A stretch of DNA of 64,000 nt, from the NCBI GenBank assembly GCA_947037025.1, contig CAMQSU010000003.1, forward strand, positions 30,641 to 94,640, given 5' to 3'. Every line of letters begins with the position of its first letter. Positions within the stretch are counted from its first letter, which is position 1. The notes beneath the pieces were generated by a model. The model made no database searches, was not told the origin of the DNA, and worked only from the letters and a program-made list of their open reading frames with translations. The position numbers and the translations under genes are program-made. Source of the DNA: an uncultured Clostridia bacterium. GTDB taxonomy: Bacteria; Bacillota; Clostridia; Christensenellales; UBA3700. Below are positions 8,242 to 18,475 of this stretch, piece after piece.

Positions 8242-9162
8242 TTACTTTTTGATTCTAAGATCAGTTCCGTTTAGTTGTATAATCTTAGTGTACTTGTTTG
8301 TAAGCCTTGATGCTATTCTCTCACGGTATCTAATTAAAATTTCATTAATAGAAAGATTAGTTGATATCATTGTATGCTTTCTAACACGCTCATCAAGCAC
8401 GCAGTGCAGATACTCTAGCGTTATGTTTTTAAGTATTGGTTCTGTGCCAAGGTCATCAATAATAAGTAGGTCACAAGTTAGTAGTGAGTCTAAATATTGA
8501 TGTCTGATTTTAGCATCACTAGTATGATATTTTAGAAACAAATTATTTAATGAAAATGCTGTTAAATATTGCACACTAAAACCTCGCAAAATTAAATCAT
8601 TTGCAGTCGCACTAAGCAGGCAACTTTTTCCGACTCCTACTTGACCTGTAAGCAGAATATTTTTTACCGAAGTATTAGGAAATTTTTCACTATAATTTTG
8701 CATAGAATTATATAACATTCCAAGGCTTTCTTTTTGCACACATTCTATATTAGAAATGCTGTTATTTTCGAAAGTAAATTGAGGCAATTCTGCAATGCCA
8801 GATATCTGCCTGCTTAGTTCGTAATATACTTTAGTAAGACATGCACAGTTAGTGCCGTTAGCAAGAGTTCCTTTATCCTCACATGCTACGCAAGAGTAGC
8901 AGTTTGCGGGTACTCCTAAAGATAATTTAACCTCAGCAAGTTTAGTTATTAATTTAGCATTTTCCGCCTCAAGAGTGCGTGTATCCTCGCTCTTTGATAA
9001 AGCTTTAGATATTGCAAGAGTATTTGATCTAACTGCGCTGTCGGCAGCAATATATTTGCTATTGCTAGTAATTTTTGACATTTCATAAGTGTATTTTTCA
9101 ACCGAATCTCTGCCGCGCTCCTGTATTATGTTTTTAGCTTTTTTAAGTATTGATATATTCAT
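8242..9162 (-). CDS. DnaC/DnaI-like helicase loader ATPase
   Basis: 306 residues. A Cys-rich, probably zinc-binding region (C-Y-S-C-V-A-C, then N-C-A-C near residue 110) precedes an AAA+ domain. Walker A is G-Q-V-G-V-G-K-S and Walker B is L-L-I-I-D-D-L-G, followed by sensor region M-I-S-T-N-L-S and R-Y-R-E-R-I-A-S-R-L (arginine finger region). These match the DnaC/DnaI loaders that place the replicative helicase on DNA. The start at 9162 has GGAG seven bases upstream. The gene lies 77 bases downstream of the DnaD-like gene, a typical primosome pair. Confidence 0.9.
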   Translation of the reverse strand: MNISILKKAKNIIQERGRDSVEKYTYEMSKITSNSKYIAADSAVRSNTLAISKALSKSEDTRTLEAENAKLITKLAEVKLSLGVPANCYSCVACEDKGTLANGTNCACLTKVYYELSRQISGIAELPQFTFENNSISNIECVQKESLGMLYNSMQNYSEKFPNTSVKNILLTGQVGVGKSCLLSATANDLILRGFSVQYLTAFSLNNLFLKYHTSDAKIRHQYLDSLLTCDLLIIDDLGTEPILKNITLEYLHCVLDERVRKHTMISTNLSINEILIRYRERIASRLTNKYTKIIQLNGTDLRIKK

Positions 9163-9239
9163 AAATCATCTCCAAATAGGGTATTTGTGATTGTTATTTA
9201 CAATAGTTAGACAAAATTTCATATTAAAATTACTATTAA

Positions 9240-10703
9240 TTAGAAATCAAAGTCTGTACTTTTATCTAAATTACCATAAATTTCTTCCAGTTCTTCTTTA
9301 GAATAAATACGATTATCGTTTAAGTCTTGCGTACTAGGTTTTGCATTAGATATGCTAGCAGTAGTAGCACCCCCAACCTTTTTGCAATCGGCAAGTGTCT
9401 TTAGTCCGTTATTGTGCCAGTTAGATAAAACACTATTGATATATGCAAACGAATGCGACTTGCCAACTGATAGGCTAACAGCGTATTCTATAATGTCTGG
9501 ACTGAATGCCCACATCTCGCTCCACGTATTGTAATAGTCACGATCTTTCATTGAAACTGTCCTAGAACTTCCAATAGTTTTTAATAGCATTTTTATCAAT
9601 TTATCTTTCCTTGTAATTTCAGTATAATGCTCATTAATTGCCTCATTAGAAATAACTCCATTTGCAAAAAGATCTTCAATTAAATTATTCATTCCATCTA
9701 GATGTTTTATGTTGCGATGGAAGCAAATATTTGCAAGAGTTAGTAGTCCTTTTCCATCATATCCACGATCTAGCCAAGGCACAATATATTGCTCAATTAC
9801 TGGCTCCATATTAGCGTAAAAAGCACCAATTTTATTGTTAATATTTATTCCAAGATTTTTTACATAATCAATGTATTCTGCGTGCTTGATTATGCTAGGC
9901 ATTGTGAATAGGCCAAGGCGATAAAAACTATCTAATAAATTATCTAATTTTTTGATTCCGCCACGCTTTTTGCATAGCTTAGCAACATACAGAATGCACT
10001 CTAAATCATACCCCCAAGAACTGTTCCATTTAACGAACTGTTGCTTATCTTCAAAGTCGGGTGCTGACCTAAGTCCAAGTGCGTAAAATACTTGACGCAT
10101 ATTGTCAGTGTTTGCCTCAAGTTCACGAAGCTTTGCCTCAGCAGACTGTATATCACATACGCCCTCATTTGCCCAAGACTTAGCAACTGTCAAAATATAG
10201 TTGCTGTGGACTTTAGTGCCTTTTAGGTTAGTGCAGTGTGATACTATCATCAGCATTGCATTTTGATCTATCTTGTACTCCTCAATAACTTCCACATACT
10301 TCATAAGCTCATTAGGTGTCATCGGTCTATCTAGAATGATGCTCTCAAGCTGAGTAATGAAGTCGCGGTATTTTTCAGGGTCATATTTTTTCACTTTGAT
10401 GTTTCCAGTTTTAAGTGGTAGGTATTCATAGCTTAGCGGCTCGTCGCAGGTTATTCTGATAGCACCTACCGACTCCCAATACTTGACCGCATTCTCAACT
10501 TCGCTAGCAGATACGCCAAGGGCAAGACTTACTCCCTCAAGGCTGTTATCTCTGCCAGTTTTATTGCCGCACTGAAACATTCCGTGCAAATAAACTTTCA
10601 CAGCCATTTCGTCCGCAATCGGCAAATAATCTGTGATAAACATGTTGTCTATTATCGTGTATGAGTTGATAAGTGATTCGCTGCTTAGTTTAGTTAGTGC
10701 CAT
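9240..10703 (-). CDS. DnaD/DnaB-type primosome protein
   Basis: 487 residues. The N-terminal ~90 residues form a DnaD-type winged helix (I-D-N-M-F-I-T-D-Y-L-P, then V-Y-L-H-G-M-F). They are followed by two DnaB_2-like helical domains; the second ends with Y-I-N-S-V-L-S-N-W-H-N-N-G-L, the Y-x-x-x-I-L-x-x-W signature. The first contains a related S-N-Y-I-L-T-V-A-K-S-W-A-N-E-G. These proteins remodel origin DNA and recruit the helicase loader. The start ATG follows GAGG by six bases. Confidence 0.87.
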   Translation of the reverse strand: MALTKLSSESLINSYTIIDNMFITDYLPIADEMAVKVYLHGMFQCGNKTGRDNSLEGVSLALGVSASEVENAVKYWESVGAIRITCDEPLSYEYLPLKTGNIKVKKYDPEKYRDFITQLESIILDRPMTPNELMKYVEVIEEYKIDQNAMLMIVSHCTNLKGTKVHSNYILTVAKSWANEGVCDIQSAEAKLRELEANTDNMRQVFYALGLRSAPDFEDKQQFVKWNSSWGYDLECILYVAKLCKKRGGIKKLDNLLDSFYRLGLFTMPSIIKHAEYIDYVKNLGININNKIGAFYANMEPVIEQYIVPWLDRGYDGKGLLTLANICFHRNIKHLDGMNNLIEDLFANGVISNEAINEHYTEITRKDKLIKMLLKTIGSSRTVSMKDRDYYNTWSEMWAFSPDIIEYAVSLSVGKSHSFAYINSVLSNWHNNGLKTLADCKKVGGATTASISNAKPSTQDLNDNRIYSKEELEEIYGNLDKSTDFDF

Positions 10704-10819
10704 TTTTTACCTCTTTTACTTATTTTGACTAAAAATTTTGCATGATTTATACATATTAATGATATTAAATTTGTCTAGCAAATAATGTAGATAAATTATA
10801 TACTTTATATAAAGAATAA

Positions 10820-10848
10820 TTGACAATTATGCCCGCATAGTGTATACT
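10820..10848 (+). promoter_or_regulatory. Sigma-A promoter of the lipoprotein genes
   Basis: TTGACA (10820-10825), a 17-base spacer and TATACT (10843-10848). It lies 112 bases before the lipoprotein start at 10960. Confidence 0.75.
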
Positions 10849-10959
10849 ACTAATATTGTGGCGCATTTGTATGTATATATAATAGCACAATTCGCCAGTT
10901 TTGAATACTGTTTTTTCTAAATTATTTGGCAAAATCAGTTTTCGTAAGAGGAGGACCTC

Positions 10960-11466
10960 ATGAAGAAGGTTATATTATCAACATTTTTGATAGTCATTGT
11001 AGCACTTTCAATTTTGCTAGTTGGGTGCACTACTGAAAAAAGCATTTCAACAGATATGGGTTTTAAGGCTGACAGTATCGCAGAGCTTAGTGTTTCAAGA
11101 AGCGGCGTGACTAAGTCTACAAAACGCTTTAGCAAAATTGAGCCCGCTTTTAATTTGATTAATGAGATTCAGTTTGACGAGTATGATGGCCAAGTGCTTG
11201 ATTCGGATAAGACAGATGTTCCTGATTACTCAATTAAAATAACTCTTAAAGGTTATGAGGGTGCTTTTCAATTATCAGTCATCGTAAAGGATGCTGGCAG
11301 TATTGGAAACGCGTCGGATAAAGATGTGTTGTTAGTTTGGTTTGCACCTACTGATGACTTTAATTACAAAAATGTAATTGATGGTTTTTACACAGTCGCA
11401 GATAGTGCAGCGGTTTTAGCTGCACTTGAAAAGATCGATACAGATATTATGTCATTCGGTGCTTAA
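10960..11466 (+). CDS. Small lipoprotein of unknown function
   Basis: 168 residues. A type II signal peptide (M-K-K, hydrophobic core, lipobox L-V-G-C with Cys at about 23) predicts export and lipid anchoring on the outer membrane face. The mature part is mixed alpha/beta with no motif that I recognise. GAGGAGG precedes the ATG. It sits 131 bases ahead of the large lipoprotein at 11598, in the same direction, with no clear terminator between, so the two may be co-transcribed. Confidence 0.75.
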   Translation: MKKVILSTFLIVIVALSILLVGCTTEKSISTDMGFKADSIAELSVSRSGVTKSTKRFSKIEPAFNLINEIQFDEYDGQVLDSDKTDVPDYSIKITLKGYEGAFQLSVIVKDAGSIGNASDKDVLLVWFAPTDDFNYKNVIDGFYTVADSAAVLAALEKIDTDIMSFGA

Positions 11467-11597
11467 GGTTATGCGATTTGCATAAACTAAGTACAATACA
11501 CAATCGAAATAATCAAAAGTAACTAACGTGAAAAAATATTTAATAAAATACAGTTGAAAAAAATTTTTAATGTAAAAACATTAGGACAGGAGAATAT

Positions 11598-14414
11598 ATG
11601 AAAAAGTTTTCGAAAATAATAGTAGTAATTTGTTTGCTTACAACATTTGTGCTTTCAGCAGTTGCGTGTGCAGCAAGCGGAACAGCAGGTACTGATTCAG
11701 AGGGTAGATATATCTTAAATGTACCTAAAATTGAGCTATCAGCAAATGTTGTTAGCTGGCAAGAAGTCCGCTATGCTGAAAAATTCGGTATAGTGATAAA
11801 TGGCGACGAAGAAAACGAGGAGTTTGTAGAAAACAACAAGACTACATTTGTCTATAATGGCAATAACGGTCCTGCATCTATCAAAGTCCGTGCAATAGGC
11901 GATAATAAAGAGACAGTTACGGGTGGTTTTTCAAATAGCGTAAACTATACACCGACAGATACTCTTGATACTCCTCAGAAGCCTGTAGGCGTAGTTGAAG
12001 GTGAAACTTTGGTTATGAATTGGGAACCTGTGAAAGGTGCTGATGAGTATATAATCAAGCAATATGCTAGTAAAGAAACTGAGTCTAAAACTCGTAAGTC
12101 AACTACTACAGAAATCAAAATACCTTTATCAGAGCTTACTCAACCAGGTGAATATAGTTTTGATATTAAGGCTAAAAGCAATGATATAACTATCGCTATA
12201 TCAGGTAATTCTGATATGTTTAAGCACTTAAAGTCTGTGCAACTAGAAAGTCCTGTACCACTGTTTGAAGATGGTGATAGCACGACAGGTAGAATTTCAT
12301 GGGAGAAAGTAGAAGACGCGAATCAATATGCACTATTTATAGCAAAAGGTAATGATGAGTTTAAGAAAGTAGGTAATACTGCTAATAATTCTTGGTCAGA
12401 GTCTGCTATAGCTGAAGATATTGAAGAGTATGATGGAACAAAACTTGATGCTGAAGATAAAGAATTGCCATGGGACGATCAGTCAGATGGACTTTACACA
12501 TTCAAAATTCAGGCATACAATACAGAATCAACAGCAATTTATATCCCTTCTAAGATAGTAGATGTTAAGCTTGATAGTGATAAAACTACTATCGCTAAAG
12601 TTACTAAGCCTGCCGCTCCTACTGGAGTTGCAATTGATCCACTAACTGGAAAAGTTTCTTGGGATAAACTAGGAGATTATAATAAATATGAAATTACTTT
12701 AGTTTCGGGTGGTATTTCAAGGACAAAAATCATTACTTTAGATGATAAGCAAGGTACATCATTTGATCTAGCAGAGTTCCCTAGTATAAAGGACACTCTT
12801 GCTGGTATGGTATTTGAAGTTAGTATCAGTGTATCGCAAGAGAATAACAAAGATACTAAAGCAGTTGTTTTAGATGGAATTAAGGAGCTTGCAACAGGAA
12901 GTTACACTTATGTTGCTACTGAATCGCCTAGCAAATTTGGCGGAACAGGAGACTATAAAGATCATTTAGCAATAAAAAAATTAGGCGATATCGCATATAT
13001 GCTAGCAAATCCTGCTGAAAAATATATCCTTAATAATAACATAGATGGAGTTGATTCTAATATTAAAGGCAGCTTATCTACAATTAATTTTACTGGAGAG
13101 TTTTACGGAAATAACAAAATAATCAAAGATGTAAATTTTGTAGAGGATGTTAATGGGCAAATTAATTTGTTTGGTAATGTTACGGGAAAAGTGAGCGACT
13201 TTACTTTAAGTAATGTCGGGATTGAAAGCATAAACGGTCTTCTTGACGTATCTTTAATTGCACATACTAACAGCGGAACAATATCAAATGTATATGTTGT
13301 AAAAAGTGTTTATAATATTGCGGGCGAGTTTAACGGTCTTGTAGGAACTAACACGGCAGCCGGAAAAATTAACAATGTCGGACTAGTTTATGTGACTATT
13401 AATGTAGTTCATGAAAAGACTAATAACCAAAAACTTAGTGCAGTAGGTATTGTAGGCATCAATCACGGCACAGTTCATAACGCATCTGTCATGAGTAGTA
13501 TTATCAGTATTAAAGCTCCACAGTTTGATAAGGAAACAACTAATGTTAGAACAGGCGTTTCAAGAACACTTACTGTAGCAGGTATTGCACTAGAAAACCA
13601 CGGTGATATAACTTATAGCATGGTTTACAAGAGTGAAATATTTATTCAGCATGATGATAATACTATAGATTTTTCTACTAAAGCTGTTGCGGCAGGACTT
13701 GTTGCTAATAATGTAGATGGTACTATTTCTTTCAGTTACGCTGAGGGAGAAAATGATAGTACTAGAATGGTCTATATTCATACTCAAAATTTTAATGTAA
13801 CATCTACAGCGATTGCGGGTGGGTTAGTAGGCACAGCAGATTCTATTACTATGACTTCAACTTACTATGCATCAGGTGTGGTTAGTGCTAAAGATAATGC
13901 TGCAGGTCTTATAGGTTTAGTGTCAGGCAGTGGAAGTGTTGCAATTAATGATAGCTTTGTTCACTCAGTATTATTTAGGGGTGCTAAAGTTGGATATATA
14001 ACATCAGTTAAATCTACTATCACAAATAGCAACACTTATTACAGAGTAAGTAGAGATAATGCATCTAATGAGGCTAAATACGATAAAAGCGGTGCTGTAC
14101 AAATTAATGTAAGCGATTTCGCAAACTTAGTTAATGGCAAAATCAATGGATTCACTAAAAACACTCAAACTCACTCAGAGTACCCAGTACTTTCTGGCAT
14201 GCTATATGTAGAGGGCACTGATAGAGTTACAAATAAGAAAGATTCTGCTGAAAGTAAAAGAAATACAGCAATAGTTTATCACGGTAATAGCAAATTTGAA
14301 GTTACTGAAAAAACTGCGCTTACTGAAATTGGATTCTATGTTGATAAATATAAATTGACTTTAGCTGATGGTAAGATTATAATTCTTCCAATCATGAATG
14401 AAATCAGTAACTAA
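11598..14414 (+). CDS. Large surface lipoprotein with Fn3-like and GLUG-type repeats
   Basis: 938 residues. The lipobox A-V-A-C is at about residues 21-24. Residues ~45-430 hold about four Fn3-like modules with recurring V-S-W and M-N-W-E-P-V-K-G-A-D-E-Y style strands (also R-I-S-W-E-K-V-E-D-A-N-Q-Y and K-V-S-W-D-K-L-G-D-Y-N-K-Y). Residues ~480-860 carry GLUG-like repeats, such as F-N-G-L-V-G-T-N-T-A-A-G-K-I-N-N-V-G and A-A-G-L-I-G-L-V-S-G-S-G-S, likely a beta-helix. It is probably an adhesin or glycan-binding surface protein; the ligand is unknown. Confidence 0.78.
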   Translation: MKKFSKIIVVICLLTTFVLSAVACAASGTAGTDSEGRYILNVPKIELSANVVSWQEVRYAEKFGIVINGDEENEEFVENNKTTFVYNGNNGPASIKVRAIGDNKETVTGGFSNSVNYTPTDTLDTPQKPVGVVEGETLVMNWEPVKGADEYIIKQYASKETESKTRKSTTTEIKIPLSELTQPGEYSFDIKAKSNDITIAISGNSDMFKHLKSVQLESPVPLFEDGDSTTGRISWEKVEDANQYALFIAKGNDEFKKVGNTANNSWSESAIAEDIEEYDGTKLDAEDKELPWDDQSDGLYTFKIQAYNTESTAIYIPSKIVDVKLDSDKTTIAKVTKPAAPTGVAIDPLTGKVSWDKLGDYNKYEITLVSGGISRTKIITLDDKQGTSFDLAEFPSIKDTLAGMVFEVSISVSQENNKDTKAVVLDGIKELATGSYTYVATESPSKFGGTGDYKDHLAIKKLGDIAYMLANPAEKYILNNNIDGVDSNIKGSLSTINFTGEFYGNNKIIKDVNFVEDVNGQINLFGNVTGKVSDFTLSNVGIESINGLLDVSLIAHTNSGTISNVYVVKSVYNIAGEFNGLVGTNTAAGKINNVGLVYVTINVVHEKTNNQKLSAVGIVGINHGTVHNASVMSSIISIKAPQFDKETTNVRTGVSRTLTVAGIALENHGDITYSMVYKSEIFIQHDDNTIDFSTKAVAAGLVANNVDGTISFSYAEGENDSTRMVYIHTQNFNVTSTAIAGGLVGTADSITMTSTYYASGVVSAKDNAAGLIGLVSGSGSVAINDSFVHSVLFRGAKVGYITSVKSTITNSNTYYRVSRDNASNEAKYDKSGAVQINVSDFANLVNGKINGFTKNTQTHSEYPVLSGMLYVEGTDRVTNKKDSAESKRNTAIVYHGNSKFEVTEKTALTEIGFYVDKYKLTLADGKIIILPIMNEISN

Positions 14415-14430
14415 TTAATCATTTAATAGC

Positions 14431-14466
14431 AAAGTTGCAGCAATATATAAAGTTGCAGCAATATAT
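14431..14466. repeat. Exact tandem duplication of an 18-bp unit
   Basis: The unit AAAGTTGCAGCAATATAT occurs twice, at 14431-14448 and 14449-14466, directly after the surface lipoprotein gene. It looks like a simple slippage duplication and has no obvious function. Confidence 0.85.
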
Positions 14467-14644
14467 ATGGATATTAATATAACTATTAAAGCAAAGTCCA
14501 TATTTTTTGCGGTAAATCGAATATTATTGGCAGGCATATTCAATTGCATGTTAAATATTAATACTGGCGGTCGGATATAAATATCTTGGCTCGCTAGAGT
14601 TAATAATAATAGTGTTTATATTAAAAAATTTTTAGGAGTATGCT

Positions 14645-15472
14645 ATGAGTGAAGAGTGTTCAGGCAGCTGTAACAGCTGTGAATCTAAAGGGAATTGTGA
14701 TAATCCACTTGCAAAGCTTTCAGTAAATGACATGAGCAAAATAGGCAAAGTCATCGGTGTTGTTAGCGGAAAAGGTGGTGTTGGCAAGTCACTTACTACA
14801 GTAGCGCTTGCTAGTGCTTGTCAAAGACTTGGGTTTAAGACAGGTATTATCGATGGCGATATTTTAGGTGCATCAATACCGAATATGTTAGGTCTTACAA
14901 ATGGTGTAAATAGCGACGGCACATTTATGGATGCTGCGGTATCGTCATCAGGAATTAAGGCTATGAGCATAAATCTTTTGCTTGATACTCCGGAGACACC
15001 TGTCGTTTGGCGTGGCTCTATTGTGTCTAATGTCCTAAAGCAATTTTGGACTGATGTCAAGTGGGGCGAGATTGATTATATGTTCGTTGATATGCCTCCT
15101 GGTACAGGAGATATTCCGCTTACTGCTTTTCAGTCTTTACCTATTGATGGAGTTGTTATTGTCACTACGCCACAAGACTTAGTTTCTATGATCGTGAAAA
15201 AAGCTTTTAACATGGCAAACATGATGAAAGTGCCTGTTTTAGGCATCATCGAAAATATGAGTTATCTTGATTGTTCTGACTGCGGCAAAAGGATTTATCC
15301 TTTTGGTGAAGGCAGGGCGGAAGAAGTCGCAGCAGAGCTTGGCGTGCCATTGCTAGCTAAAACTCCTATTAATCCCACTATTGCAAAAGCTTGTGATGAT
15401 GGAGTTATTGAAGATATAGTAATGACGAGTTATGAAGATGCTGCTGCAGCTCTTCTAAAATTAATCCCGTAA
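14645..15472 (+). CDS. Mrp/NBP35-family Fe-S carrier ATPase
   Basis: 275 residues. The N-terminus is Cys-rich (C-S-G-S-C-N-S-C-E-S-K-G-N-C). The P-loop is the deviant Walker A G-K-G-G-V-G-K-S near residue 40, followed by I-I-D-G-D-I-L-G and Y-M-F-V-D-M-P-P-G-T-G-D, all typical of Mrp/ApbC/NBP35. A C-S-D-C pair at about 214-217 is the cluster-binding C-x-x-C. The family binds and transfers 4Fe-4S clusters; the clostridial setting with an [FeFe] hydrogenase elsewhere in the window fits heavy Fe-S demand. AGGAG lies six bases before the ATG. Confidence 0.92.
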   Translation: MSEECSGSCNSCESKGNCDNPLAKLSVNDMSKIGKVIGVVSGKGGVGKSLTTVALASACQRLGFKTGIIDGDILGASIPNMLGLTNGVNSDGTFMDAAVSSSGIKAMSINLLLDTPETPVVWRGSIVSNVLKQFWTDVKWGEIDYMFVDMPPGTGDIPLTAFQSLPIDGVVIVTTPQDLVSMIVKKAFNMANMMKVPVLGIIENMSYLDCSDCGKRIYPFGEGRAEEVAAELGVPLLAKTPINPTIAKACDDGVIEDIVMTSYEDAAAALLKLIP

Positions 15473-15493
15473 ATATAATAATAAATACACTTT

Positions 15494-15517
15494 GACTAGG
15501 CGATTATATGCCTAGTC
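15494..15517 (+). terminator. Probable terminator after the Mrp gene
   Basis: GACTAGGC (15494-15501) pairs with GCCTAGTC (15510-15517) in an 8-bp stem. The following sequence is only weakly T-rich (GTTGTG), so termination may be partial. Confidence 0.5.
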
Positions 15518-15600
15518 GTTGTGCTGTTATGAGAGTGAATATTTCAGTAGCATATTAGCGTTTAATAGGGGCAATTAAGTAGCAAATAATAAAATTTACC

Positions 15601-15618
15601 ATTATCTACCCAGATAAT
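15601..15618 (+). promoter_or_regulatory. Hairpin just upstream of the P-type ATPase ribosome site
   Basis: ATTATCT and AGATAAT form a perfect 7-bp stem around ACCC, ending four bases before CGGAGG. It could protect the 5' end or affect initiation; nothing in the sequence proves a function. Confidence 0.3.
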
Positions 15619-15630
15619 CCACGGAGGCAT

Positions 15631-18456
15631 ATGAAAAATAAAGAGAAATTACAACTAACCGAAGATATTATTATTGATAAAGAGTTTGGTCTTACCGAGG
15701 CGGCAGTTGCGGAGAGAATTAAAAAAGGATATATTAATAATGTTAAGATAGGTACTTCTAAGACTTACTTCGGTATATTCTTTGGTAATTTATTTACCTT
15801 CTTTAACATACTGTCTTTTGCCATATTTGTTTGGCTTGTCACTATCGTAAGGACTTTTGATGATGCCAAAAATTTGACTTTTATGTTTATTATATTAGCA
15901 AATATCATAATCGGTATTGCTCAAGAAATTAGAGCGAAAAGAACTATGGATAAGCTATCGCTAATGTCATCGCCAAATGTAACTGTTCGCAGATTTGGCA
16001 AAGATGTAATTATAAAGCTTAATGAAATTTTGCTCGGTGATATAATGAATCTAAAGAGTGGTTCGCAAGTTTGCTCTGATGCAATTATTATCCAAGGCGA
16101 GGTGGAAGTCAATGAGGCACTTTTAACTGGTGAGTCACAGGCAATTAAGAAGGGCGAAGGAGATCAGTTGCTCTCTGGTAGCTTTATAGTTAGCGGTCAG
16201 TGTATATCAGAAGTTGATCACGTAGGTGCTGATAACTACATACAAAGACTTTCTATCGACGCGAAAAAGTTTAAAAAACCAGAGTCAGAGCTGTTGCATT
16301 CACTAAAGCTAATTATGCGTATTATAGGTGTACTTATTTTACCGATTGCGATAGGTGCATTCTTTACTAACTGGAGTGGCGCACTTGTTGAAATTGCTGC
16401 TAATAGTGGTATTGCAATTGATTCTGTAGGTCTTTTTGCAGCAATTAGTCAGCTAGATCTATTCAGTTCAGCGCAATTATATGATGCTTATGTATCCGCA
16501 GTAACCCCTACAAGTGCTGCAATGATAGGTATGATACCAGCAGGATTATTCCTTTTAACATCTATGGCACTTGCAGTCGGAGTTATCAAACTAGGAAAGA
16601 AAAATGCACTAGTTCAAGAGCTATATTCAATAGAAACTTTAGCCCGTGTTGATATGCTTTGCCTTGATAAAACAGGTACTATCACTGATGGTACAATGAG
16701 TGTTAGAGCTATTGAGGCGGCAACGCTTCCTAATAACGAAATTGGCGATATTATATCTAGTATGCAGTCTGCACTTGGCGAAAGTAATCAAACTGCAGAT
16801 GCACTAGCAGCGCACTTTGGATCGGTCGATCTGCTTAAATCACGCAGTGTTATTCCTTTCTCATCAGACAGAAAATGCTCAGCAGTCACTTTTGAGGATG
16901 GAACAATGTATATTCTTGGCGCGCCAGAGTATGCTACCGGCAAAATTGATGCTAAATTGCAGACAATTATTGATAATAATTCTAAACAAGGCTTTAGATG
17001 TTTACTTCTTTGCTCAAACAAAAATGTAGAAAATGAGGAGATAATTCCTAATGACAATACGCCAATCGGTGTTGTAGTTATAGAGGATAATATCAAGAGC
17101 GATGCAGTGGAAATTATCAGTTACTTTAAGCAAAACGGCGTTGACGTTAGAGTTATAAGTGGTGATAATCCTATCACAGTTAGCGAAGTTGCTAGAAGAG
17201 TCGGTATTGATAATGCGGAAAAATATATCAGCTTGCAGCATATGACTGATGAAGAAATTAAGGAAATTGCTCTTGAATATACAGTATTCGGTAGAGTTAA
17301 TCCTCATCAGAAAAAATTGCTAGTTCAGCAGTTTAAGGCGGCTAAACACATAGTAGCAATGACTGGTGATGGTATCAATGATATACTTGCTCTTAAAGAA
17401 GCAGATTGTTCGATTGCTATGGCTAACGGTAGTGAAGCTACTCGTAATGTCGCACACATCGTACTACTTGATAGTAATTTTGCAAGTATGCCTAAGGTAG
17501 TTAGTGAGGGTAGACGTGTTGTTAATAATATAGAACGTGCAAGCTCATTATTCTTATCAAAAACAGCATTCTCTATGGTATTTCAATTGATTTTAATATT
17601 TATGGGTATGGAGTTGCCACTAGAGCCAGTTCAACTGTCTTTCATAAGTTTCTTTATAATCGGCGTTCCATCATTCTTCCTTGCACTTGAGCCTAATAAC
17701 AATCTCATTGAAGGAAAGTTTATTGTCAATGTGGCAAGGCGAGTCATTCCAGGCTCGATTGCAGTAGTCCTGAATGTAGTTCTAGTTATGATATTTACTC
17801 AGGCTACTAATCTTATTTCAATCCCAGATGCACAGCTTAACTCTGTTGTTTTAATATCAATTTATTTGACTTTTGCAGTTATTCTGTTCAATGTATGTAA
17901 GCCATTTAATCGAAATCGAATAATTCTGTTTGCATCCATATCCTTCCTAGCAGTGCTTTGTATTGTTGTTAGCCCATATGTTGGCGATATAATGAATATA
18001 TTTAAGCTAGTTAGTGTTAAGGATGCTCCGGCAGTATTTATGATTATGAGTATGTTACTAATCAGTATCATCGTTATAAAAGGCGGAACTTATGTAATGG
18101 AAAGGGTTAAATATGACGATAATAAAAAGCTTTATTTTGATGTAGATATTAAAAAGGTTTGGTCTGACTTTATACACGATACTAATAATTTAGTTAATGT
18201 GTTTGGCTCTGATGAGGGTGATAATAACGAAAAAGTTGATGATATTGATAGTGTAGATAATACTACTACTTCTGATGAAATCACTTGCGATATTAAAGCT
18301 GATAATGATAATAAAGAAGCAGATTGCATCAAAAAAGCTAAAAGCAATGATAGCGAAAAGGATCAAAAATCTGACGACAAAGTAGCTAAGATTGTTGCAA
18401 AGACTGATGATAAAGATAATAAAACAATCAAAAAACCTCAAGGAAAAAAGAAATAA
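15631..18456 (+). CDS. Cation-transporting P-type ATPase with charged C-terminal tail
   Basis: 941 residues. Motifs in order: L-L-T-G-E-S (actuator), I-P-A-G-L before the fourth-helix region, C-L-D-K-T-G-T-I-T-D-G with the phosphorylated Asp near 348, and G-D-G-I-N-D-I-L-A-L-K-E-A-D. There is no C-P-C metal motif, so it resembles the HAD-IC, CtpE-like group thought to move Ca2+ or other light cations. The fourth-helix motif is P-A-G-L where many relatives have P-E-G-L. After the last membrane helix a ~120-residue hydrophilic tail is built of Lys, Asp and Asn. The substrate is inferred only by family. Confidence 0.83.
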   Translation: MKNKEKLQLTEDIIIDKEFGLTEAAVAERIKKGYINNVKIGTSKTYFGIFFGNLFTFFNILSFAIFVWLVTIVRTFDDAKNLTFMFIILANIIIGIAQEIRAKRTMDKLSLMSSPNVTVRRFGKDVIIKLNEILLGDIMNLKSGSQVCSDAIIIQGEVEVNEALLTGESQAIKKGEGDQLLSGSFIVSGQCISEVDHVGADNYIQRLSIDAKKFKKPESELLHSLKLIMRIIGVLILPIAIGAFFTNWSGALVEIAANSGIAIDSVGLFAAISQLDLFSSAQLYDAYVSAVTPTSAAMIGMIPAGLFLLTSMALAVGVIKLGKKNALVQELYSIETLARVDMLCLDKTGTITDGTMSVRAIEAATLPNNEIGDIISSMQSALGESNQTADALAAHFGSVDLLKSRSVIPFSSDRKCSAVTFEDGTMYILGAPEYATGKIDAKLQTIIDNNSKQGFRCLLLCSNKNVENEEIIPNDNTPIGVVVIEDNIKSDAVEIISYFKQNGVDVRVISGDNPITVSEVARRVGIDNAEKYISLQHMTDEEIKEIALEYTVFGRVNPHQKKLLVQQFKAAKHIVAMTGDGINDILALKEADCSIAMANGSEATRNVAHIVLLDSNFASMPKVVSEGRRVVNNIERASSLFLSKTAFSMVFQLILIFMGMELPLEPVQLSFISFFIIGVPSFFLALEPNNNLIEGKFIVNVARRVIPGSIAVVLNVVLVMIFTQATNLISIPDAQLNSVVLISIYLTFAVILFNVCKPFNRNRIILFASISFLAVLCIVVSPYVGDIMNIFKLVSVKDAPAVFMIMSMLLISIIVIKGGTYVMERVKYDDNKKLYFDVDIKKVWSDFIHDTNNLVNVFGSDEGDNNEKVDDIDSVDNTTTSDEITCDIKADNDNKEADCIKKAKSNDSEKDQKSDDKVAKIVAKTDDKDNKTIKKPQGKKK

Positions 18457-18475
18457 GCGACTGAAAAATAATCAA

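Noticed and set aside
14431..14466. Regulatory role for the 18-bp tandem duplication before the Mrp gene
   Set aside because: Two exact copies with no symmetry or promoter overlap; simple slippage is enough to explain it.
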